From: Oscillibacter sp.
GTDB taxonomy: Bacteria > Bacillota > Clostridia > Oscillospirales > Oscillospiraceae
Assembly (NCBI GenBank): GCA_017447005.1
Contig: JAFSOM010000302.1
Coordinates: forward strand, 1-9,742
Direction: 5' to 3'
Length of the DNA: 9,742 nt
Shown: in pieces, positions 1 through 6,596 of the stretch
Layout of the letters: each line of letters begins with the position of its first letter
Position numbering within the stretch: the stretch's first letter is position 1
Position numbers and translations under genes: made by a program
Notes under the pieces: model-generated
Database searches by the model: none
Seen by the model: the letters and a program-made list of their open reading frames with translations, nothing else
Told to the model about the DNA's origin: nothing

Positions 1-347
1 CCGTTGGTGCCGCCCGTCGCATTGACGGTTCCGCCGTTGACGGTAATCGTACCGCCGATGCCGTAGTGGCCGCCGCCAATGCCCGCGCCGTACAGGGTGG
101 CCGGTGCCGTCACGCTTCCGCCGTTGACGGTAATCGTACCGCCCGCGCCATTGACGCCGCCGCCAATGCCCGCGGCGTATCCGCCGCCCGCCGCCGTTAC
201 GGTGCCGCCGTTGACGGTAATCGTACCGCCCGCGCCGTCCTTACCGCCGCCAATTCCCGCGCCGTACTCGCCGCCCGTTGCCGTCACGGTTCCGCCGTTG
301 ACGGTAATCGCGCCGCCCGCGCCGTTGTTGCCGCCGCCAATGCCCGC
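1..347 (-). repeat. Four tandem 87-bp in-frame repeats
   Basis: Four copies with an exact 87-bp period start at 347, 260, 173 and 86 in reading direction; the fourth is cut by the window edge. The core read on the plus strand, ccgccgttgacggtaatcg, recurs at 31, 118, 205 and 292 without change, while the two residues after GIGGG vary (NN, KD, VN, HY). The period equals 29 codons, so gain or loss of units keeps the frame. More copies may continue beyond the window. Confidence 0.95.
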
Positions 348-791
348 GCTGTTGGAGACCCCCGTGGCCTCCAGTTCGCCCGTGCCGCCGGACTGCCCGT
401 AAATCGTCAGGCTGTTGCCGTCTCCTGTGACGGTAATGCCCGTGGAGGCCGTGAGCTTCGCGCCGTCGCAGAGAATCAGGCGCACATCGCCCGTGACCGT
501 GACGCGGCTTGCAATCTTCACGTTTCCCGTGACGGCGTACCAACCCGCGCCCCACGCCGTAGAGCCGGACGTGACGACGGTGTAACTGGTTACGCTCCCC
601 GGCGTGATGTCCACGGTTTTTGTCTCCGCGTTCCACGCCGCGTCTTGATACGCGACCTCGTCAGCGGCAAACGCTGTGGTTGCCGGAAGGAAGGAAAACA
701 GCGTCGCCAGCGCAAACAGAACGCCCGCAATGATTCCTCCTGATTTTCCACGGCGTTTCCCGCTTTTCGCCATTTCCACATAGTTTTTCAT
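1..791 (-). CDS. Secreted GIGGG-repeat surface protein (3' end outside window)
   Basis: The frame is open from an ATG at 791 to the left edge, so at least 263 residues are encoded and the C-terminus is missing. The N-terminus is a classic Sec signal: a long basic n-region (KSGKRRGK at about 9-16), a hydrophobic core at about 19-38 and an AFA|AD cleavage site near residue 42. Next come a non-repetitive stretch of about 105 residues and then four 29-residue repeats built on AGIGGGxxGAGGTITVNGGT. Such short Gly-rich repeats with alternating beta residues (TITV, TVTA) usually fold as a right-handed beta-helix. A strong GGAGG lies 10 nt before the start, inside the previous gene, whose stop is 2 nt upstream, so translation is probably coupled. 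Function is unknown; a cell-surface or adhesin-like role is inferred. A C-terminal anchor would lie outside the window. Confidence 0.85.
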   Translation of the reverse strand, partial: MKNYVEMAKSGKRRGKSGGIIAGVLFALATLFSFLPATTAFAADEVAYQDAAWNAETKTVDITPGSVTSYTVVTSGSTAWGAGWYAVTGNVKIASRVTVTGDVRLILCDGAKLTASTGITVTGDGNSLTIYGQSGGTGELEATGVSNSAGIGGGNNGAGGAITVNGGTVTATGGEYGAGIGGGKDGAGGTITVNGGTVTAAGGGYAAGIGGGVNGAGGTITVNGGSVTAPATLYGAGIGGGHYGIGGTITVNGGTVNATGGTN

Positions 792-793
792 AG

Positions 794-2224
794 CTAATTA
801 TCCTCCGTGACGCTGGCCGCCATGCGGTAGCGCTCCCCGCAGACGGAGCAGGCGTATTCCGCCGACGCGCCGTCTTTCGTCCGATTCGCGCTTACCTGTT
901 GAAAATCGTGCCCTTTCGCCGGGACGGTCTCCGTGCGGACATCCATATGTTCCGCTCCGTCCATGTCTTTCACGACAGCGCTGGAAATGACAAAGCCGTC
1001 CTCTGTGCAAGTCGCCTCCTTTACGCTTTTCGTCACATCCGCTTTCACGGCGGCGGTCTGTCCCGGTTGCGCCGGGTCCGAAAGAAACGCGATTGCCTCA
1101 TCCCCGTTCCATATCCATTGAATTTCCGGCGCGCCGTCCGAACCGCTTTCCCGCGTTTCCGCGCCGTCCTCCCGCGCCGCGCCGTCCGTTTTCTCCTCCC
1201 GCTCCGGTTCCTCCGCGTCCGCGGACAGGGGCAGGGTGTCCAGCGCCGCCGCAAGAAATGTCATGCCGTTGACCTTTACAGTGACATAGGGTATCTCACT
1301 GCGCGGGGCGGTCGTATGCGTTTCCTCACTGTCGCCGTCCGCCGCCGACGACGTCCCATTCGGGCTGGCTTGACTTGCGTCCTGCGACGGCTGATAGGGG
1401 CTTCCGTCCGGATATGTCCGCACAGCGTCGCCGGGAAAATCCGAATTCACGGGGATGGAAAATGAGGAAACGGCCTCCGCTATGTCTTCCGTGAACAGGA
1501 CTTTTCCGTTAGGCGCGTAAACCCGCACCGTGTAGAAATCCCCCGGCGGCAAGCCGTCCATGGACAAGTCGAAAGAGAATATCCAGTCCTCAGACAAGGC
1601 GGCGTTGGCGACCGTCGGGCGAACGGCGTCCTCCGTCGCCGTTATAAAGTCGCAGTTGTACAGTTCCCGCCCGGTTTCTTCATTCGTGATGGAGAGCGTA
1701 TAGGCGGCGTCCCGTTCCAAGCCGTCGAATATCAGGCAGGACGCGTCCGTAAGGCTTTTTTCATATACGGCGTTTTCGGAAGCCAGCGTCGCCGTCAATG
1801 GGGCGCCGTCCGGATTGCGGATAGAGGATATGAACGCGAGGGAATCCTCCATAGACGCGCAGGGGGTTACATGTATAAACAGCGAAGCGATAAACAGCGC
1901 CGCCGCGATAGTCGCCGCCGATACCGACAGCGCCGTAAAAAGCTCGCTCAGAACGCCGGAGTCCTCATCTTCCCACGCGTCCCATAAGGTTCGCTCCCGG
2001 CTCTCCGTCCGACTTTCGCCGTCCGTCTCCTCCCGCCTGTTCCAGTCCTCTTCCGGACGCCATGGGAAGACCTGTCCGAACGCCTGATACTGCGGCACGC
2101 CCTTCATAGGGTACTCCTCAACAGGGCGTTCGCTGTTCTGCGGAATCCGGAAATAAGGGTCGAGATTCCAAACGCCCTCCGGGTTTATGATTTGATAGTC
2201 GTTCAGTTCCTGATACTTCCGCAT
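794..2224 (-). CDS. Single-pass membrane protein with large extracytoplasmic region, unknown function
   Basis: The protein has 476 residues and I recognise no named family over its full length. Residues 1-92 are hydrophilic and carry no signal; 93-118 form one hydrophobic helix, so the N-terminus is likely cytoplasmic and the rest outside. Residues about 125-265 look beta-rich, with two fibronectin-like stretches (for example TYTVR-type strands around 231-236). Residues 275-365 are a Ser/Asp/Glu-rich linker. The C-terminal 75 residues resemble the ATCTEDG...VPAKGHDF...CSVCG module common in clostridial surface proteins, with cysteines at 406, 459 and 462; the second half of the first cysteine pair is missing. 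It begins 48 nt after the channel gene, with GGTGAGG before the ATG, and ends 2 nt before the surface-repeat gene. It may anchor, fold or display that protein (inference). Confidence 0.85.
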   Translation of the reverse strand: MRKYQELNDYQIINPEGVWNLDPYFRIPQNSERPVEEYPMKGVPQYQAFGQVFPWRPEEDWNRREETDGESRTESRERTLWDAWEDEDSGVLSELFTALSVSAATIAAALFIASLFIHVTPCASMEDSLAFISSIRNPDGAPLTATLASENAVYEKSLTDASCLIFDGLERDAAYTLSITNEETGRELYNCDFITATEDAVRPTVANAALSEDWIFSFDLSMDGLPPGDFYTVRVYAPNGKVLFTEDIAEAVSSFSIPVNSDFPGDAVRTYPDGSPYQPSQDASQASPNGTSSAADGDSEETHTTAPRSEIPYVTVKVNGMTFLAAALDTLPLSADAEEPEREEKTDGAAREDGAETRESGSDGAPEIQWIWNGDEAIAFLSDPAQPGQTAAVKADVTKSVKEATCTEDGFVISSAVVKDMDGAEHMDVRTETVPAKGHDFQQVSANRTKDGASAEYACSVCGERYRMAASVTEDN

Positions 2225-2272
2225 AACGCCTCACCTTGGCTCCATGTCCGCCGATTTTTTCCGCGCCGCAGG

Positions 2273-3241
2273 CTAATTCAAGGGGCTTTCAATTTCCTTC
2301 TCATCCCAGAGCAGTTTAAAGCGGCGGGTCATGGCGCGTTCCACCCGGTACTTTGCCCCTTCCTCGCATTTTGCGACGAAGCGCAGGGTCATGCTTCCCT
2401 TCCCAACCCCGGACACGCCCACATAGAACGGCCCCTCTTTCAGTTCCGGGATTTCCTTTCCAATGACGGGCAGATTTTCCGCCAGAATCCGCTCCACGCG
2501 TTCGAGCGATTCCCCATACTTGATTGGCGTCTCCAGCATCGCCACGGACAGGCTCTCCGTCATGTTGACCACATTCCCCAGACGCGAGTTGTTCACTATC
2601 AGTTTGTTGCCGCCCTCGTCCTGAATCTGCGTGGTGCGGATACCCATGGAAACCACCGTTCCCCGGAAACCGCCTACCGTAATAATATCGCCCATGTCAA
2701 AAAGCTGTTCAAAGACGATGAACAGACCCGCCACAATGTCCGAAATCAGCTCTTTGACTCCCATGCCGATAATCAGGCTGAGGACGCCCAAACCCGCCAC
2801 AATGCTCAACGCGTCCACGCCCAGAGTGTTCAGGGACAGCAACACCATAGCAAGGAACGCGAGATAGCGGATAAGGCTGGAAAGCAGAGCCTGAATAGCT
2901 TTGCCCATCTTCTTGGAAGAGAGCGTCGTTTTCATCACATAGTCCAGCAGAAAGCGGGAGACCATGCTGACGCTCATAAAAAAGATGACATAGCTGGCAA
3001 TGCGAATCGCCTTGTTAGGGTTCCCGGCGCCGGAAAACGGATTCAGACTGCGGTAAAAAACGCTGGTTCCGTCAAAAAAGAAGCAGCCTCCAATCAGAAG
3101 GACATAGTACCCGGCGACAACTACGGCGGCAATGACGTTGCGAACCGACTTTCCCTTGCCCGTTACGGTCTTCCGCCTGTCGGCGTCGCTTTCAATCCGT
3201 CTCCCTTTTTCCACGGATTCATAGTAATCGAAGTCATTCAT
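2273..3241 (-). CDS. MscS-family mechanosensitive ion channel
   Basis: At 322 residues it has the usual length of a small MscS-type channel. These channels open under membrane tension and release solutes during hypo-osmotic shock. Hydrophobic segments lie at about 33-56, 79-99 and 118-138. They are followed by the pore-lining helix at about 144-180, with the Gly/Ala pattern AGLGVLSLIIGMG and then DIVAGLFIVFEQLF. The beta domain follows (DIITVGGFRGTV, then IVNNSRLGNVVNMT at about 215-228), and a C-terminal alpha/beta domain ends at 322. The N-terminal 32 residues are charged and cytoplasmic. A purine-rich AGGAAAGGCGG precedes the ATG. It is the first gene of a three-gene minus-strand operon behind the promoter at 3379-3408, with a leader of roughly 130 nt. 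The family assignment is firm; the link to the neighbouring sensor system is inferred from shared regulatory DNA. Confidence 0.95.
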   Translation of the reverse strand: MNDFDYYESVEKGRRIESDADRRKTVTGKGKSVRNVIAAVVVAGYYVLLIGGCFFFDGTSVFYRSLNPFSGAGNPNKAIRIASYVIFFMSVSMVSRFLLDYVMKTTLSSKKMGKAIQALLSSLIRYLAFLAMVLLSLNTLGVDALSIVAGLGVLSLIIGMGVKELISDIVAGLFIVFEQLFDMGDIITVGGFRGTVVSMGIRTTQIQDEGGNKLIVNNSRLGNVVNMTESLSVAMLETPIKYGESLERVERILAENLPVIGKEIPELKEGPFYVGVSGVGKGSMTLRFVAKCEEGAKYRVERAMTRRFKLLWDEKEIESPLN

Positions 3242-3378
3242 GTTTATAAACCGCCTTTCCTCATCCTCTTTATATTCCGCCGCGTGGCGGAGGTTCTGGA
3301 TTTAAGTTTCCAGTTTTTGGCAGTTATGCGGCGCCTCCGGCTTTTTTTCGTTATGTTCCTCGCCTTCTATTATTTACC

Positions 3379-3408
3379 ATTATACAAAATCGCAAGGCGG
3401 CGGGACAA
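3379..3408 (-). promoter_or_regulatory. Promoter for the channel/surface-protein operon
   Basis: Read on the minus strand there is a TTGTCC -35 box (3408-3403), an 18-bp spacer and a perfect TATAAT -10 box (3384-3379). The -35 TTG is the end of the inverted repeat at 3406-3438. Transcription would start near 3372 and run into the channel gene. Confidence 0.7.
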
Positions 3409-3438
3409 TAGGAGTTTTCAGAATGAAAACCCCTATTG
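3406..3438. promoter_or_regulatory. Symmetric inverted-repeat operator between divergent promoters
   Basis: The left arm CAATAGGAGTTTTC (3406-3419) and right arm GAAAACCCCTATTG (3425-3438) are complementary at 13 of 14 positions around a 5-bp centre. The dyad centre is 3422. The outermost triplets form the TTG of the -35 box on each strand, so a protein bound here would cover both promoters. It is not a typical terminator: the A/T run on the right would precede, not follow, a transcript from the minus strand, and lies after the plus-strand hairpin as A rather than T. The adjacent HTH-REC regulator is the obvious candidate ligand (inference). Confidence 0.75.
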
Positions 3439-3464
3439 CAAAAAAAAGCGGGATAATGTAGAAT
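3436..3464 (+). promoter_or_regulatory. Promoter for the HTH-REC regulator and kinase
   Basis: A TTGCAA -35 box (3436-3441), a 17-bp spacer and a TAGAAT -10 box (3459-3464) point to a start near 3471 and a leader of about 34 nt. The -35 begins inside the right arm of the inverted repeat, which suggests autoregulation. Confidence 0.65.
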
Positions 3465-3504
3465 ACCAAGTGATTTAGAAAAAAGCGGGGGGGAATGGAA
3501 CGCT

Positions 3505-4104
3505 GTGCTGACAACGGAACAATTCGGAAAAGCGCTTCGAGACCTGCGCGTGGAGCGGGGAATTTCCCAGCGCCAGCTTGCCGAACTGATGACGGTGTCC
3601 AAACCCACCATCGCCAACTGGGAGGCGGGGAAGCGCTTGCCCGACCTGACCATGCTCTTCCGTCTGGCGGAGTGTCTGGGCGTGGAGTCCTATGTCCTGC
3701 TGGACGCGCTGCGCGAGCCGGACGAGCCGCCGAAAATCATAGTGGTGGAGGACATGCCCGTGATTCTCAAAGGGACTGTCCGCACCATTCGAGAGGCAAT
3801 ACCGGACGCGGAGGTCTGCGGCTTCCGAACAGGCGCGGAGGCGCTTCGCTACGCCGCAGCCAACCGGGTATCCGCAGCGTTTCTGGACGTTGAGCTTTCC
3901 GGAGAGAACGGAATCGACCTTGCAAGGAGCCTCAAAGAACTCCGCGGGCGCACCAACATTATTTATCTCACCTGCCACCCCAATTACGTCCGGGAGGCTG
4001 TGGAGACCTATTGCAGCGGCTACATTCTAAAGCCGCTGACGCCGGAGAAACTGCGCAGAGAGATTGCCAATCTGCGCTTTCCCGTCAGAGGACTGGGGAC
4101 GTGA
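3505..4104 (+). CDS. XRE-type HTH plus receiver-domain response regulator
   Basis: The gene encodes 199 residues from a GTG start; a GCGGGGGGG run sits about 11 nt upstream and no better in-frame start exists. Residues 5-62 are a Cro/C1-type helix-turn-helix (LRVERGISQRQLAELMTVSK, then TIANWEAGKRLPDL). Residues 77-190 are a complete CheY-like receiver: acidic pair E82/D83, phospho-acceptor D128 in AFLDVELSG, T156 and K176 in YILKPLTP. The YCSGYILKP region resembles receivers of the LytR/AgrA class, which pair with LytS-like kinases such as the one encoded next. Usual response regulators put the receiver first and DNA-binding second; here the order is reversed and there is no LytTR output domain. 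It should bind DNA in a phosphorylation-dependent way, most likely at the 3406-3438 inverted repeat. Its GTGA end overlaps the kinase start. Confidence 0.92.
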   Translation: MLTTEQFGKALRDLRVERGISQRQLAELMTVSKPTIANWEAGKRLPDLTMLFRLAECLGVESYVLLDALREPDEPPKIIVVEDMPVILKGTVRTIREAIPDAEVCGFRTGAEALRYAAANRVSAAFLDVELSGENGIDLARSLKELRGRTNIIYLTCHPNYVREAVETYCSGYILKPLTPEKLRREIANLRFPVRGLGT

Positions 4105-5828
4105 AACATATGCGCAGACATATTCCCGAGTTGGCTATCGGCTTTTGCGCCGCGCTGTGTATCCTGCTTTTGGCGCTGACCCATACGAACCCGGGGTTCA
4201 CCAGATACGCCAGCGCGGTGAATCCCTTTTTCATGCTCCCCCTCGACGCTGTGACGGAGGAGGAAATCGACGGCTACGCCGGCGTCCGCCGCACCTATAC
4301 CTTCACCCTGCCGGAGACGGAATCCGTCACCACCATCGGCGCGCGGCTGACGTTTTATCTCCGCCACACCATCGCGCAAATCGAGGTGGAGGACAGCACG
4401 CTGTACAACGACCTTTCGGAGCATGATACGCGCCACATCGGTAGAACGCCGGGGAATTATTGGGTCAGCGTTCCCGTCCGCCCCGCCTTCGCCGGAAAGA
4501 CGGTCCGCGTCACGCTGACGCCGGTCTACAAGAGCGTTCGGGATGATGAGCCGTCCTTTTTGGTCATAAGCCGCGATTCCCTTTTGAATATGATTGAGTT
4601 GCCGGAGGACGGGCTGTCGCTGTGCCTGAGCGTCTTCGCCGTCGCCGCAGGCCTGTTTCTATCCCTGATTTCGCTGGCTCTGCCGCTGGAGGGCGAGGAT
4701 AGAAAGCGCATTTTTTATCTCGGCGCGGTGACAGTTGCGGCGGGACTTTGGAAACTCTGCGGCCTGCCGACGCTGACGCTGTTTTTGGACTATTGGAACT
4801 GTCAGAAGGAAATATGGTTTTTGGGAGCGGTCAGTTATCTGCTGATGCTGACGCTGTCCCTGCGGCTACTGGCGGCAATCCGCGCCGACGGGGAAAACCG
4901 TGCGAGGCTTCTCTGCTTTTATCTTTCCGCTCTCACCGCCGCGGCCCTCCTGCTACTCCAAACGCTGGGTTTGGCGGAGTTGCATGACGCGTTGAGCTTG
5001 TACGGATTCGGCATGGCGGTTCTCCATCTGGTTCCGCTACTGTTGCAAAGGCCCAGCCGTCAGGAACTGCTGTGGCAGTTGCCCTTCTTTTTGACCCTGT
5101 GCGCAGACCTTCTCATCTATTCCTATACCGGCTCCATGCGGAAGGCTCCGATGTTCCTCATCTGGATTACGGGGAATCTGTTCGTTCGGGGCGTGGGCTT
5201 CGTTCGGGAAGCCGTACTGCGCGAGAGCGCCTTTCGGGAGAAAGAGCGAGAACTGCGCGACGCCAGAATCAAGAGCATGATGAATCAGATTCGTCCCCAT
5301 TTCATCTATAACACCCTTGTTTCCGTCTATGAGCTTTGCCGGGACGAGCCGACGCAGGCCATGCGGGTAATTGACGACTTCATCACCTATCTCCATGCCA
5401 ATTTTTCCGCAGTCGTCGGAAGCGAGACAATCCCTTTCCGCGAGGAACTGACCCACACGCAGGCATATTTGGCGGTGGAGACCGTACTCCACGGCGACGA
5501 CCTCAGCGTGGAATACGACACGGAGGTTGTCGCCTTCCGGTTGCCGCCGCTGACGCTGCAGACTATCGTGGAAAACGCCGTGAAGTACGGCGTCGGAATG
5601 TGGCGCCGTCCTGAGCATATCGTCATCCGCACCCGCGCCGGAGAGAAGGGCGTCACGCTCTCCGTGGAGGACAACGGCGGGGGCTACAATCCCCAGCCGG
5701 ACAGCGAAGTCCATGTGGGACTGCGAAACGTCCGGGAACGGCTGGAGCTGATATGCGGCGGTACGCTGGGCATTGCGCCGAGGCCGGAGGGCGGCACAGT
5801 CGTGACGGTATCCATACCACAGCGCTGA
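4101..5828 (+). CDS. LytS-like sensor histidine kinase with 7TM sensor module
   Basis: I take the GTG at 4101, which shares GTGA with the upstream stop and has AGAGG 9 nt before it; an ATG at 4110 is an alternative. This gives 575 residues. A membrane helix at about 11-27 is followed by a beta-rich extracytoplasmic domain at about 30-168. Seven hydrophobic segments follow at about 172-194, 205-221, 238-260, 268-288, 296-315, 327-341 and 350-368, the layout of 7TMR-DISM receptors. A short coiled segment leads to the His_kinase domain with phospho-acceptor H400 in QIRPHFIYNTL. The HATPase domain shows the N box ENAVKYG (491-497), the G1 box EDNGGGY (523-529) and a second glycine stretch HVGLRNVRERL (538-548). 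All catalytic motifs are intact. It should phosphorylate D128 of the regulator it overlaps. The signal is unknown; a ligand or envelope state outside the membrane is inferred. Confidence 0.93.
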   Translation: MKHMRRHIPELAIGFCAALCILLLALTHTNPGFTRYASAVNPFFMLPLDAVTEEEIDGYAGVRRTYTFTLPETESVTTIGARLTFYLRHTIAQIEVEDSTLYNDLSEHDTRHIGRTPGNYWVSVPVRPAFAGKTVRVTLTPVYKSVRDDEPSFLVISRDSLLNMIELPEDGLSLCLSVFAVAAGLFLSLISLALPLEGEDRKRIFYLGAVTVAAGLWKLCGLPTLTLFLDYWNCQKEIWFLGAVSYLLMLTLSLRLLAAIRADGENRARLLCFYLSALTAAALLLLQTLGLAELHDALSLYGFGMAVLHLVPLLLQRPSRQELLWQLPFFLTLCADLLIYSYTGSMRKAPMFLIWITGNLFVRGVGFVREAVLRESAFREKERELRDARIKSMMNQIRPHFIYNTLVSVYELCRDEPTQAMRVIDDFITYLHANFSAVVGSETIPFREELTHTQAYLAVETVLHGDDLSVEYDTEVVAFRLPPLTLQTIVENAVKYGVGMWRRPEHIVIRTRAGEKGVTLSVEDNGGGYNPQPDSEVHVGLRNVRERLELICGGTLGIAPRPEGGTVVTVSIPQR

Positions 5829-5850
5829 CGAGCATTGCATATGTTTCCAT

Positions 5851-5869
5851 CATGACATTCCATGTCATG
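5851..5869. repeat. Perfect short palindrome after the kinase gene
   Basis: Arms CATGACAT (5851-5858) and ATGTCATG (5862-5869) are perfectly complementary around TCC, 22 nt after the kinase stop. A modestly T-rich tail (ATTATGTTGTTTG) follows on the plus strand, so it could end the kinase transcript weakly, or it could be a protein-binding site. The stem has few G-C pairs. Confidence 0.5.
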
Positions 5870-5903
5870 CAATTATGTTGTTTGTTCCGTTCGGGCAAAA
5901 TAA

Positions 5904-5954
5904 AAGCCCGCCGCAAAACGCATTGTACAACATCCATGCGCTTTGCAGCGGGTT
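5904..5954 (-). terminator. Long hairpin terminator for the small minus-strand gene
   Basis: The arms 5904-5925 and 5935-5954 pair over about 18-19 positions with a few mismatches and one-base bulges, around a 9-nt loop. Read on the minus strand the stem ends in GCGGCGGGC and is followed by TTTTATTTTG, the pattern of a Rho-independent terminator. It lies 5 nt beyond the stop of the minus-strand gene at 5959-6223. No T-run follows on the plus strand. Confidence 0.65.
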
Positions 5955-5958
5955 CGTA

Positions 5959-6223
5959 TTACGCTCTCAATGTGTTCAACTCGTTGACCACGCTTTTCAA
6001 CAAATCAAGCGCCTTTTCCAGTTGCGCGATTGCCTCCTTTCCGCTCTCCACAGGGGGCGGGCAGTTCCGCGTACTCCACGACGGACTCGTCACGAATCAG
6101 GCCAAGGAAATTCAACTGCTTGTTGCTGGCGGCAAAGTCACGTTGGAGGGATTTTAGCGCTGTCTCACTATCGCTAATCTGAAATGCCCCTATTTGAAAT
6201 TTTCCCTTGCCTTTTGTCTCCAC
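5959..6223 (-). pseudogene. Small coiled-coil protein gene broken by a one-base frameshift
   Basis: From a GTG at 6223 the frame reads well through LRDE-like mixed helix sequence (ALKSLQRDFAASNKQLNFLG) and reaches EYAELPAP near 6058, then falls into low-quality sequence and stops. Dropping one base from the G5 run at 6053-6057 restores a convincing continuation (VESGKEAIAQLEKALDLL, then KSVVNELNTLRA) ending at TAA 5961-5959. The repaired product is about 87 residues, hydrophilic, with heptad-spaced leucines in its last 30 residues. No family is recognised and the GTG lacks a good Shine-Dalgarno site, so the start is uncertain. The hairpin terminator lies directly downstream, which supports a real gene. 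The promoter of the nucleotidyltransferase gene lies on the opposite strand over its first codons. Confidence 0.6.
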
Positions 6224-6235
6224 GTTCGCTATACT
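6207..6235 (+). promoter_or_regulatory. Promoter of the nucleotidyltransferase/HEPN pair
   Basis: TTGCCT (6207-6212), a 17-bp spacer and TATACT (6230-6235) form a good sigma-A type promoter. Transcription would begin near 6242, only about 16 nt before the ATG at 6258. Confidence 0.65.
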
Positions 6236-6257
6236 GTCTCCGAAAGGCGGTGTTGCA

Positions 6258-6596
6258 ATGCCCGAACAAGATACGCTGTCCGCCGCGCTTGGCGAAGTGA
6301 AGGCCGGCTTGACTTCTATTTTCGGAAACAGGCTCGAAAACGTCCTGTTGTACGGCTCCTATGCGCGGGGAGAGCAGGACGCGGAATCGGATATCGACAT
6401 TCTGGCGGTGGTTGACCTGTCCGCCGAAACGCTGGACGCCTACGAGGACGCGGTTTTAGACATGTCCGTAGCGCTGGGACTGCGTTATGACGCCCTCTTT
6501 TCGATTATCCTACAGGACACGGCGACATTTTACAAGTACAAAAATGTCATGCCGTTTTTCGTAAACGTACTCCGGGAGGGAATCAGCCTTGTATGA
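6258..6596 (+). CDS. MNT-type nucleotidyltransferase, MntA-like antitoxin
   Basis: The ATG at 6258 has AAGGCGG about 8 nt upstream and lies just after the promoter; the 51 nt of open frame before it are mostly promoter DNA, so I exclude them. The product has 112 residues. It carries the minimal nucleotidyltransferase signature GSYARGEQDAESDID (33-47), with metal ligands D45 and D47 and a probable third acidic residue D78 in LRYDAL. Small proteins of this type paired with a HEPN protein form toxin-antitoxin modules in which the transferase adds AMP units to the HEPN RNase and silences it (established for MntA/HepT). All catalytic residues are present, so it should be active. It overlaps the HEPN gene by 8 nt. 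Confidence 0.93.
   Translation: MPEQDTLSAALGEVKAGLTSIFGNRLENVLLYGSYARGEQDAESDIDILAVVDLSAETLDAYEDAVLDMSVALGLRYDALFSIILQDTATFYKYKNVMPFFVNVLREGISLV
6574..6580 (+). promoter_or_regulatory. Ribosome binding site that fixes the HEPN start
   Basis: GGGAGGG lies exactly 8 nt before the TTG at 6589 and no other in-frame start is near, so the HEPN gene starts at TTG. The nearby ATG at 6593 is in another frame and meets no HEPN sequence. Confidence 0.75.

Noticed and set aside
1..347. Regular repeats as a possible CRISPR array
   Set aside because: The units are contiguous, in frame and 87 bp long with conserved sequence throughout; there are no unique spacers.
66..743. Plus-strand open frame of 225 codons across the surface-repeat gene
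   Set aside because: Its Ala/Arg repeats are the antisense of the 87-bp units; the minus frame has a signal peptide and sensible repeats.
899..1465. Plus-strand open frame of 188 codons
   Set aside because: It is an Arg-rich shadow of the membrane-protein gene on the minus strand, without a ribosome site or domain.
2192..3478. Long plus-strand open frame of 428 codons opposite the channel gene
   Set aside because: The opposite strand carries a clear MscS channel with operon spacing and a ribosome site; the plus frame has no recognisable domains and is rich in His, Arg, Phe and Gln as antisense shadows often are.
3495..3893. ATG at 3495 opening a 132-codon frame ahead of the regulator's GTG
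   Set aside because: The frame is Arg/Gly-rich and overlaps the conserved HTH and receiver, which are read from the GTG at 3505.
5037..5840. Minus-strand open frame of 267 codons under the kinase
   Set aside because: It is antisense to the conserved His_kinase and HATPase domains and shows no family features of its own.
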